Shown one piece after another: positions 20,569-30,341 of a stretch of DNA of 64,000 nt; within the stretch, counting starts at the first letter, position 1; each line of letters starts with the position of its first letter. The stretch lies in contig NW_019029001.1 in assembly GCF_002105155.1 (NCBI RefSeq), positions 1-64,000 on the forward strand, read 5' to 3'. A program made the translations under genes and the position numbers. The notes under the pieces are model-generated. The model had not been told where the DNA came from, did not search any database, and saw only the letters and a list, made by a program, of their open reading frames with translations. The stretch is from Lobosporangium transversale (Eukaryota; Mortierellomycota; Mortierellomycetes; Mortierellales; Mortierellaceae).

Positions 20569-23079
20569 ATGATTGTGGATCATCTTCTTACCAGGAGCGC
20601 TGTCCGATCCATTGGGTTGTTACTCGCTGCTATAGTACCTCTCGCCACTGGTTACTTTCTCTATGTGCTTGCCTATAAGGAAACGCCTGTCGATACTCTT
20701 GTTCACAATGTCCCCGTCTTCTTTCGGATCCTACAATCCAACACTTCCACTATAGCTGAATTACCCACTATTGCCTCCAACGTATTATCGCAATCATCCT
20801 CACCCTCATCATTGACAGCAGCAGCAGCAGCCACATCTATGGCCGCTAGCTCCCGATCTTTTGGTGTTGTATCTGCGTCAGCAGCATGTTCAGATAGTCC
20901 CAATAGTGAAATCTTGGCTATTTTGTCAGAAGCCGACAAAGTGCATCTATCGCCTGCCACCATCAATACATTGTTAGCACTGGCATCGTTTTTGGAGAGC
21001 CACGGATGGTGGCATCATGCTCTGACTAACGTTCCAGGTTATCACTATACTATCAATGCTCTGGGACCCCTCCGAGCTCGTGTAGAACCTCTCCTGCAAC
21101 ATCCCATTGTTGCATCCTACATAGCATCACATCAGGCGCTTGCATGGGTAGTTTCATTGTTTCATATCTGGCTGGCAACCGAAATTCTGTTCTACATTCA
21201 TTTCTGGACAAGACTAGCACAGGCCCAGGAGATAGATCGATATGGGAAGGGGCCCAAGACTCGACGAGAACGCAAGGAATTATTTCAGAGATGTCTCGAG
21301 ACCATCGCTGAAGGGGATGGAGCCAAGACATGGGTTGAGACCTGGTTTGATACTGGCCGAACAGCCCGACCTGCCAAGTTTGAAGAGATCGGACGATCCA
21401 ATATGATGCAATGGTAATTTCTTTTCTCTTCTTTTTTTTTCTTTCTTTTTTTTTTTTTTTTTTTTTTTTTTCCTATATTTTCATGTATTTCTGCAGTTTC
21501 TCTATCGCTTTTGGTTCTTCACATACTCTGAGGAAAAATGAAAGAGAGGTGGGGTTGGGTTTCAACATGTGCTTTTCATCATGCATAAACACGGCAAAGA
21601 TGAGATGAGATGAGATGAAAAAAAGGGGGTTCACTTTTTTTTTTTTTAAACAACCCAGGAAATTGGTATCTGTCCGAGAAGTATAAGGATATATATTTAC
21701 TCTATTTTATTTTTGGCTTTATTTTTAGGCTTGCATGGGCATATTGGGCAGCACCAATTGAAGAGGTCTTCAATTCTCCTACAGACATAATGGATCTGAA
21801 TGAAATGGTCGATAGTCTCGAGAGCTCCAAGGGCATCAAGTTCTCTGACGGTCATAACCCGGAAGTAGAATGCATCCGTCTCGCATTCGATCCAGTCGTT
21901 GCTTCACACCGCCCGCTTATTTATTATGCCGTAAGTGAAGTCGTACAACAGCATCATTGCGTACATAAGCAAAACACAAAAAAAAAAAACCCCCCGCTTG
22001 TAATCCCGCTTGTAAACAGACAATCGGACGGTTTTCTTTGTTGACATGATACCAACTTTTTTTTACTGTGTCATGTACGGTGACATGGAGCGAATGACAT
22101 AGTTTTTAACATACATATTCCACTGTTTCAAAATAGTTGGTCTGGACTGCGAATGCCATCGCTAGCCTTGTCTTCTATCTATTAGGATTTATTCGCTTTG
22201 AAGGCACGTCGTATCGTGCACATCTATTTAAAAATAGTTTCGATAAAGTAGCTGGTAACAAGGATAATATGAATATCAATCCTGCGACTGATCTTACTTA
22301 CTGGCATCGATCGCCAGCAGATCCCAAGAACAAGATCCCTTTGGTTTTTATTCATGGCATCGGCATCGGTCTAGCGCAATATATTCACTGGGTGATTGCT
22401 CTCTCCACAATTTCGCGTCCAGTGATCCTAATTGAGGTTCCCTATGTCTCTAACAAATTATTCAGAAGCGAGTGCATGACACCAGATGAAACCTATTTTG
22501 CAATTGCAAGGATCTTGAAGACTCATGAATACCCCAAGGCCACGTTCATGGGCCATTCTCTTGGAACCATGCTCTGTGCTGCAGTCATGCGTGCTAGTCC
22601 TGCGAATTCTTCTAAATCCATTGTGCATGGCTTGGTTCTGGCGGACCCCATCTGCTTTTTGACACATCATTCGATTGCCCGTAATTTTGCTTACCGGATT
22701 CCATCGACCGCAGCTGAATTGATCATGGATCTGTTTGCAGCTCGGGAAATAGGTACATCTTGGTATATCATGCGTCGGTTCTGTTGGGATCAGTGTATTA
22801 TATTCCCTGTGCTCTGGAGGCGCAGAGCAAGCATCAAATGTGGACGTGAGACAGTATTGTCGTTACAAGGAAGATACTCGCCCGTTTTGCCAAAAATGAC
22901 TCGGGTTTTCTTGTCGAGAAAGGACAATCTGCTAAACATGGATATGATTGCAGAGTATCTGAGGAAAAGTGTCGGATTGAGAGAAGACAAGCAAGAGCTT
23001 CATATAATGGAGGATATGGATCACGCGCAGTTCTTGCTTCGACCAACATGGTTCTTTAAGGTTCTTAAGGCAGCACAAG

Positions 23080-23087
<8 letters not shown>
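20569..23087 (+). CDS. Membrane-anchored alpha/beta hydrolase, 665 aa
   Basis: Exons 20569-21413, 21729-21930 and 22137-23087; introns of 315 and 206 nt with GTAATT and GTAAGT donors and frame kept (1,998 nt). Serine-hydrolase fold in the C-terminal third: VFIHGIGIG oxyanion region near residue 420, nucleophile elbow FMGHSLGTM with Ser about 490, and the likely catalytic His in MEDMDHAQF near residue 650. Hydrophobic segments lie at about 14-34 (N-terminal anchor), 190-213 and 350-368 (just before the catalytic domain), so the enzyme is probably attached to an internal membrane. A Ser/Ala-rich linker occupies about 75-105. Substrate unknown; the family includes lipases and esterases. The first intron holds a long pyrimidine/T run directly after the donor, and an A-run of about 28 begins right at the stop codon. 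AATAAATC near 23200 may be the polyadenylation signal. Confidence 0.87.
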
Positions 23088-23116
<29 letters not shown>

Positions 23117-23502
23117 TTACACGTTTCTGTTTTCATAGTCTTATTTATTTAGAACAATGTATATAGAATAGCAAAACTTGTATAGCTTATAATGATATAA
23201 ATAAATCAAGCAATATTCACTTTCATCCCTTTTTCTTGATCGACCCTTTTTCTTTTTTTACAGATTCATAATGATCGAACAACAAACGTGGGAAGTATTT
23301 TTAGTCAGGGTCCAGATACAAATGTATTACAATCATGTTAGTGTAAATATTATATATAATTGCATTATCTTTCCAAGACACGTTTTTATTAGGAAATTAG
23401 ATAGGTGTCTCGAGCCAATAAATAAGTGATAGAATAGTAATATAAATGTACACTCAGATAGACTATTAAAAGTAATGAGGTATTAAGAGGTGTGTACTCC
23501 TT

Positions 23503-23964
23503 TTAGACAACAACTCCTCCACGGGCGCGGCGGCGGCGGCCATAGCAGCAGCGGGTGAAGAGCCATGCGATAATGAAGACAACCGCGAGGGCAATGAAGA
23601 TGTGCTATTGATATTAACGGAGGAATGACATGTTAATTCGTCAGAATGGGGATTTTTTTAAGCAATTTTTTTTAGCAATTTTTTTTTATTAATAAACTCA
23701 AATTCAAGAGCTGAGGAAAATGTACACACCTTCAATCCGGAAGTATTACCGATATGAATGACATTGGCCAAGCCGAGAATCCAGATAATCAAGAGGATAA
23801 GGCCGACAATGATCAAACCATCCTAAAATATGAAGAAAAAGAAAAGGAGAGGAGACAAAGAGTTTTAGCAAGACGAATTTGAGATTTGATGCTGCGCTTG
23901 GCTTGGAATGGATTTTTACAGCTCAGTAACATACCCAAGCAACCCATTCGATAGTGCCGCACAT
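23503..23964 (-). CDS. Small membrane protein, lmo0937/DUF5670-like, 74 aa
   Basis: A three-exon microgene too short for ordinary ORF finding: exons 23964-23935, 23822-23730 and 23604-23503, introns 112 and 125 nt, all GT-AG and in phase 0 (225 nt total). The protein starts MCGTIEWVAW, has two hydrophobic helices (LIIVGLILLIIWILGL and HIFIALAVVFIIAWLF) separated by ANVIHIGNTSGLK, and ends in a basic Arg-rich tail (CCYGRRRRARGG). The two-helix pattern with IIWILGL, a glycine-containing loop and HI in helix two resembles the bacterial lmo0937/DUF5670 family of unknown function. A TATA-like element lies upstream at 24093-24100. Tail-to-tail with the hydrolase gene, 415 bp apart. Splice logic is strong; family assignment is by eye. 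Confidence 0.83.
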
Positions 23965-24092
23965 ATTTGATTATTAGTTGTTTAGTAGAGGGATGATGTG
24001 TGTTTTTAGTGGTAGTGAGGGTTGGTTGAAGTAGAAAATTAAACGGTAGTTGTTTGTTGATGAATCTGTTGAATCCGGAGATGGAGGGGAGG

Positions 24093-24100
24093 TATTTATA
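24093..24100 (-). promoter_or_regulatory. TATA box of the 74-aa membrane protein gene
   Basis: TATAAATA on the minus strand, about 130 bp before the ATG at 23964, in an otherwise mixed-composition context; the leader in between is purine-poor on the coding strand. Confidence 0.5.
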
Positions 24101-25185
24101 CCAAAGGATAGTAATAATACGCAACATATTCGCGTAGCAGGGTTTCAAGTCTTTTTCCGTTCCTTTCTTCGTTCCTTTCTTCGTTTCTTTGTCCCCTTGA
24201 CCATGTCAGAGTGCCGTCATATCAAAATAGCAGAGCATTGTGTCGTTGTAGGATCATCCGTCTCATTTGTCTCCATGATTTACAGTTTATGTCTGTAAAA
24301 CAACATTTCGTCTTTGTTTGTTTATGTTTTGGTCTGACACGAAGTGGGTTCATTCAGCATGACAACTTGAACACAAATTTTAGACATGGACATGTAGAGA
24401 ATTGTCTGTACCTGAGCACATTTTACTTCGCGCTCTCAAAAGAAAAAGATACGTGTATGTAATGTAAAGATGAATATGATGTTGTGGTACCTGCAGCTGT
24501 TAATTGCCCAAAAGTATCCCGTCACTATGACAGTTCAACGTGGGGTAAAATAGAAGTATCTTTATAGTATCGGCTATACCTTTTTCTTTCTTGCTCTGTC
24601 CTACCGAATGCTTTTCATGGTAATCAAAGGTAAAGCATGTCATGCTTGTTGTCTCATTCGCTTTGATGGCAACTTCAGGCATAAAAGCGCTGGTTTCCTT
24701 CTACTCCTTGTATCGAATATCATTTGTCCTAGGAGAATTAATGATCAGTTGACCATCCTTCTCATATTTTATTTTTGACCTCATTTCTTCATCATTCATT
24801 TGTTAAAGAATGATCTATAAATATGGATTAAAACGAAAGTTCGTGACGAAAGAATGTGCGTGCTTATTTCTCCATCTAATGTTAAAATTAAACTTGTTTT
24901 TTTTTTTTTTTTTTTTTTTTTTGCAAAGTAATGATGTAATAATTTGACAGCTGGACACCAAATTTGCTTATTTTGTATTACAACATTGCTCAATTCACAG
25001 GATTATGTCAACAACGCAAGATAGGAACAAGGAACATGATGTAGTCTAGTCTAGGCTCCAATTCTTCTTCCATGTCACTCGTGTGAACATGACATATTAA
25101 CTTTTAATTGTTAATGTCATTATCTATCGGATGAGGGGCTCGATAATATTTCAGTTTTTGAATTTAAACTCGTGTCCGCAGGCAT
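24101..25185. other. Spacer, no supported gene
   Basis: Both strands read as short, non-conserved ORFs; a T-run of about 25 lies at 24898-24922. This spacer separates the upstream end of the 74-aa gene from the 3' end of the WRAP53-like gene. Confidence 0.5.
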
Positions 25186-26438
25186 TCATTGACTCACTGG
25201 ATACGAAGGTGAAGGCGACACAGGCATAGTTGCATCCATTGCTGATATGGACGTAGACTCACTCCAACGTTGTCCATCGACATACCATACATAATCGCCA
25301 GGAAGTGTCCAGAGGCGAATGGAATTATCGATGTATGATACTGTCTTAACAGGAGGAGTACCAGGACCCTCAGAACCCTTTGAATCTTGAGCAGCAACAC
25401 CTTTCTTTTCAGTCTTTTGGTTGCCCAACTCCCTTTCACCTCCTTCCTCTACATCCGAAGCATCCGAGGAAGAGTCCAAAGAATGGAAGAGCAACTCATA
25501 TTTACGTTGTCCAGAACATGTCGCCAACAAAGCGCCACTAGGATGAAATGTTGCAGCAGAAACCACATCGTCATGGACATGTAGCCGGGACACCAACCGA
25601 TCATTAATCTTGTTTTCTTCGTTTACTCCATCATACCCATCTTCATCGCCTGCATTAGTCAATATTATATCGCTTGTCATTTCTGCCGCTTTTCCTCTTG
25701 TTGTCGTTGTCGTTGTTGCAATCTTTGTAGTACTAGACATTGGCCTATCTAAACCCCGCAGATCGAATATGGATATATCGCCATTCATATCCCCCGTAGT
25801 GAGCCATCGTCCATCACTCGAAATATCAAAGCTAATTCGTTGATTCGTTAATTCCCCAGGCCGCTCTAGACAATAAACCACATCGGCTGTATTTCGAGTA
25901 TCCCAACATCGAATTAAAGGATCTTGACGGGATGCAGAGTACAGGTATTGGCCATCTGGAGAGAACCGAACCTGAGTCACACCCCCCATTGGTGACGAAT
26001 GAAAATATCCAGGCTTCTCTTTCTTCTTATGATTATCCCGTAAGAGAATGATCAATTCTTCCGCTCGAGCATCATAAAGCCCAATGGTTTTGAGGTACGA
26101 CCCTGCAGCATAAACGTCCGAATGATCAGGATTAAACGCCAAGCATGAGATGACCCCTTTTTGCCCCTCTTTACTCTTTCGTGTTGGTACAGTCGGTCTT
26201 TTGACGCTATCTCTTCCCGGCCGTGCCGTGTCAAATATTTGAATCATGTTGTTGTATCCGCAATAGATCCTTTAAAGCGAAAAGAAAAAAAAAAAAAAAA
26301 AAAAAAGTCAGTGTTGAACATTTTATGGTAAACTCTGCATTTTTTTTCTCACTTTACTTTGATCCATCCAAGTTGAAACAAGTCGCGTTCGGCGCGACAT
26401 TGACTTCGCAGTGATCTACTATTGTATACGAACATCGA

Positions 26439-26485
<47 letters not shown>

Positions 26486-27557
26486 GAGTAAGTGATAAGT
26501 TGTGGCCAATTGTCATAATCGTTAATTGCGGATTAAATTCCGCTTTTTTTTTTTTTTTTTTTCTTTTAAAAAAAAAAATCCTACTTCTCCTGTATAAGCA
26601 TCCCATAGATGAACAGGGTGATCACGACTGGATGATAGCACACAACAAGTACTTGGGTCCAAACTAGTCATGCCTGGGTACCAACACATATCATAAACGA
26701 CTTCCCCTTCTTTTATTAGCAACTCCGAAGTCAACTGAGTATCTGCGGCGTAAAAAAAAAAAAAAAAAAAAAAAAAAAGAGTTTAGTTTCATAAACTCCT
26801 TTGTTCTATGATCTTAGTCTTGCTTCTTTGAAAAGACGCAATTACCTTCTGGAGTAGCAGCGGCAGCATCGGGGCTATCCATTCATTATTATTATTTTTT
26901 AAAAAGTAGAGATGTCAGAATAATCATAAATAATCCATAACGCATAGATGACAGAGGCAAAGAAGATGAAGGGAACCTACAGTGGAAATATCCTGAGGCA
27001 ATTGTCGTTTGTAGATGACAACAGGCAAGCTCCATCCGGAGACCTATTTAAAACCAGAAGGCATATCAGGTCCAGGAAATCAGAGAATGTGAATAATAAA
27101 AAAAATAAAAATAAAAAGAAACAAAAAGTTACCATTTGATAGCTTTGAAGAAGTTATTTTCATGTCCGTTTGTCCTCTTGTAGCTTTCATCCATAATATC
27201 CATATATAACCGCCTAGATTCCCCTACTGTTGAATTGAATGTGTTCCCGGTTGTAAACGATCGTACAATCCCTTGCTGATCTTTTGATATAGTCGATGGA
27301 CCGAATTTACACTCAAACACTTGAAAACACCCTGCTTGTTGCTGCCAATGACCTTTGGACATTGAGTAATACTCCTCACTCATGACTCCGTCAGCTACTA
27401 TTGTTTCTAGTGCAGTAGCTACCCTTTCGGTACCTCCACTTTCTATTAGTAGCTGTGTATTATGGATCGTGGTATTTGGATCTTGATCCTCAATAAGATC
27501 TATTATCATCTCTTGATATCCAGAGGATCCTACTGGTCGGGTGTCGTCTACATCCAT
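25186..27557 (-). CDS. WRAP53: WRAP53/TCAB1-like WD40 protein, 613 aa
   Basis: In animals this WD40 protein binds CAB-box scaRNAs and telomerase RNA and delivers them to Cajal bodies. Six exons: 27557-27133, 27043-26981, 26874-26846, 26742-26585, 26440-26358 and 26269-25186, every join in frame (1,842 nt). The reconstructed order follows WRAP53 blade by blade: KWSPDGACLLSSTNDNCLRI, YDMCWYPGM, SSSRDHPVHLWDAYTGE, then CFNLDGSKIYCGYNNMI, FDTARPGRD, GVISCLAFNPD, YAAGSYLKTIGLYD, VRFSPDGQYLYSASR, RCWDTRN, TNQRISFDIS, FHPSGALLATCSGQR. The 29-nt third exon and the 83-nt fifth exon, both beside homopolymer tracts, are easy to miss. A Ser/Thr- and Glu-rich insert splits the last blades. It shares a 269-bp head-to-head spacer with the LAMTOR5-like gene. 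The N-terminal ~135 residues are not conserved by eye. Confidence 0.93.
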
Positions 27558-27826
27558 GAGATTTATTCACGTTTTTTATCCAGAGAATTCAGTTCTATAA
27601 CTTCACCTCTTTGTTTCGAAGAAGTTGTGGTAGAAGAGAAGGAAGAGAGAGAGAGAGAGAGAGGGTTGTTTTTTTTTATCACATTTGCAACTTTTTTGTC
27701 TTTTGTTCACGTGGTTTTGGCATGACCTTAACCAACCTTTTCATTCTTCATCCCTGCTTGCTTCCTTCACACACGTCCCTACTTCAAAAAGGCTGTAAAG
27801 AAAAAGAATAACAACACTGGCATATT
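27558..27826. promoter_or_regulatory. Shared bidirectional promoter region, WRAP53-like / LAMTOR5-like
   Basis: 269 bp between two divergent start codons. Contains a (GA) run at about 27645-27663 followed by a T-run; no clear TATA box on either side. Confidence 0.5.
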
Positions 27827-28453
27827 ATGGAAACTGGCATTAACAACATTCTTAACAAGCTGTAAGAAAGTCTTGCATGAACACCTTCGTTGAGCTGCTT
27901 AAGTAGTGTTAAAGCCCTTACATGTGGAGTTCTAATAATCCATTCTACATTCACATTGAACTTCCTTTATTGAACATTGGCTCATAGGACGGAATCAGAA
28001 GGGGTCATTGGTGTATTAATTGCCGATGAACACGGTCTTTGCCTTGGTGGTATTACTGGATATAAAAAAAAAAAAAAAAAAAAAAAAAAGAGGCATCAGG
28101 AACAGTTCAATATCTGGGAAATAGAGATTGATTGTATCACAGCTTACTAATAATTGACAACAGTTCGTGGTATTGCTAAAGCTTCATCTGCAGGGTTTAT
28201 TGCCTCCATTGCTGCACATGCTAAGGAATTGACAGAGCTGAGGACTGGTGGTAATGAAGATACCCCCACCATTTCCGTTGAATATGGAAACAAGTAAGAA
28301 AGAAATAAAAAAAGAAAGTAAGCCTTTTGCAATAATTATGATAATGAGAACCCATTCGATTATGACTATTGAAATGTAATTCCTCTACTCCACTTTAGCA
28401 CAATATTAATCAGGAGCGAAGGAAACCACACACTGGCAGTTTGGAGGAGTTGA
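27827..28453 (+). CDS. LAMTOR5: LAMTOR5 (HBXIP)-like Ragulator subunit, 93 aa
   Basis: Small roadblock-type subunit of the lysosomal/vacuolar Ragulator (EGO) scaffold that recruits Rag GTPases to activate TORC1. Four exons: 27827-27861, 27988-28049, 28164-28293 and 28399-28453, all GT-AG and frame-consistent (282 nt). The product starts METGINNILNKL, continues GVIGVLIADEHGLCLG, then RGIAKASSAGFIASIAAHAK, and ends ILIRSEGNHTLAVWRS. This matches the layout of animal LAMTOR5 (91 aa): the GVLCTDSQGLNLG strand pair, the helix after the RG turn, and the closing beta strands. No exon is long enough to be flagged alone. Tail-to-tail with the RING gene, 110 bp apart. Confidence 0.93.
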
Positions 28454-28563
28454 ATGACTTTTTTGTAGAAAAGTAATTTTTTGACATAAAGAAGTACGAA
28501 ATAGCATCAACGCAAACAAACGCTTTTGATTTTTTTTTTTTTTTTTTTGTACTTTATTACTAT

Positions 28564-29056
28564 TCAGTAAAGCAGAATCCCAACCAATATTAGAGCGCCA
28601 AGCATGAAGAATAATCGCGAAACATACGCTTGCATAGGGGTCTGTACTAATGAAGAGAGTGTTATAGATATAAAGAAGCCAAATTAGACTCCATTTTTTT
28701 TTTTATGTCAAAGTGAAGGAAAACAAAATTACCTGCTCCATTAGGACCCATGGCGCCGGCATATGATGCGCCATAATGGACCCCAAAAGGCGAAAACATG
28801 AATGGCGGGATCATAGTTCCTGTAAATGTTACTTGTCCCGTAGCCAATGTAAATCCAGTTCCAATCTGATTAGGGCTTCGAAACGGTTCCGGTCGTTGGC
28901 CTGCAGGTCTCTTAGGGGTCGTTGATCGTGGATCTACCTGTTCTTTACCTCGTCCATAAATTGGAATGACCTTATCCTGCGCACATCCAGCCTTGCAAAC
29001 CGGGCATGTTGGATTCTGACGCTGAGCTTCTAGCCATTGATGAAGACATGACCAAC

Positions 29057-29087
<31 letters not shown>

Positions 29088-29900
29088 ATGAGAACATGAA
29101 GATCCGCTACAGCACCAGAGCATTTTTTTTTTTTTTTTTTTTTTTTACCAGAACAAATGCCCGCATAAAGTAAGAACAGGAGATACAGAAGTATCAAAAC
29201 AAATGTTGCATGAAAATTCTGCGTTGGAGTCGGAGTCTGCTATGGTTGTAGAAGAAGTGGTGGTAAAGGAAGTAGTAGCACCAGAAGTTGTTATCATAGA
29301 ATTGCTACTTGCTTCTGTTGAAGTTGATGTTGACGGTTGTAATGATAATATGGAAGTTGTTGCAATAGCGGATGGTGCAGATTCATCTGATGAAGTTTCA
29401 ACTGATCTGTTTATTTGAGCCGAACTACCCATGTCAACCTCAGATCTATTTGCCAAGTCGCATTCTTGTAAGCTAGAAGCAGAAGTAGATGTAGATATAG
29501 TCGTAGTCATCGTTGTCCCAGGAGAGAAGGTCGCAACAGTAGCCTTGGAATGAAGTCGAGTTGCAGTCGAGATGCCCACGACATTATTATCATCTTCCTG
29601 TTCTATATAATCAGGCTTAATAGCAGCTGTGTCGATTGTTTGACTTGACGACGACGACGACACATGACCCAGACGATTTCTGATGCCAACGTTCCAAGTG
29701 TCAATGAATGATGAAGGGTTCATCGCTTGTGCATTGATATCATTCTGCTGATATTCCTTTTTCTGTTTCTGTTTCTGTTTCTGCTCCTGCTCCCGTTCTT
29801 GCTCCTGCTCCTGTTGTTCTTTTTCCTGTTCCTGTTCCTGTTCCTGTTTGTGTATATTTTCATGCCCCATGCTTGTTCTTTGAAGAGAAGATGAGTCCAT
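28564..29900 (-). CDS. RNF5: RNF5/RNF185-like tail-anchored RING E3 ligase, 385 aa
   Basis: ER-membrane E3 ubiquitin ligase of the RNF5/RNF185/RMA type, which acts in ER-associated degradation. Exons 29900-29149, 29055-28733 and 28646-28564 (1,158 nt, frame kept). RING C3HC4 near residues 231-282: CNIC, LCGHLFC (split by intron 1), WSCLHQW and CPVC, followed by VIPIYGRGK, a sequence typical of RNF5/RNF185. The last exon supplies a single C-terminal hydrophobic helix (RLFFMLGALILVGILLY), the tail anchor. Unlike the animal proteins (about 180-190 aa) it has a ~230-residue N-terminal extension with a Gln/Glu/Lys tract encoded by hexamer repeats (29756-29855) and long Ser/Thr-rich disorder. Intron 1 is bounded by an A-run just after the donor and a T-run before the acceptor. 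Confidence 0.92.
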
Positions 29901-30341
29901 CTTGAATCGTAATGCTTTCTCCGTGGTTTAAAAAAGTGACTGATTACTTTGAGAAAAAGGTCGAGAAAGAGAATGTGTGAGAATGAGCGGAAGAACGTAT
30001 GAGTGAGGGAGTGAGAGTGAGTGAATGAAAGATTGGTTTATTTCAATAAGTCTGTCCACCCAGAGACTAAATCAACCTATTATATTTGCACAGAAATGCA
30101 GGCAACAGCCTCCACCACAACACCAATGCCAATCCTCATCAAAAGCTGTCTTTTCTCTTTATTTTGCTTTTGCTTTTGCCTTTACCTTTACCTTTTTTTT
30201 TTTTTTTTTTTTTTTTGTGAAAATATTTACAGATGATATATACAGAGGAAGCTTGGAGGAATAAGGCGAGATAATAATAATAATAATAAAAAAAAAAAAA
30301 AAAAAAAAATCTACATCAGCATTTACATCCTCTTCAATCTT

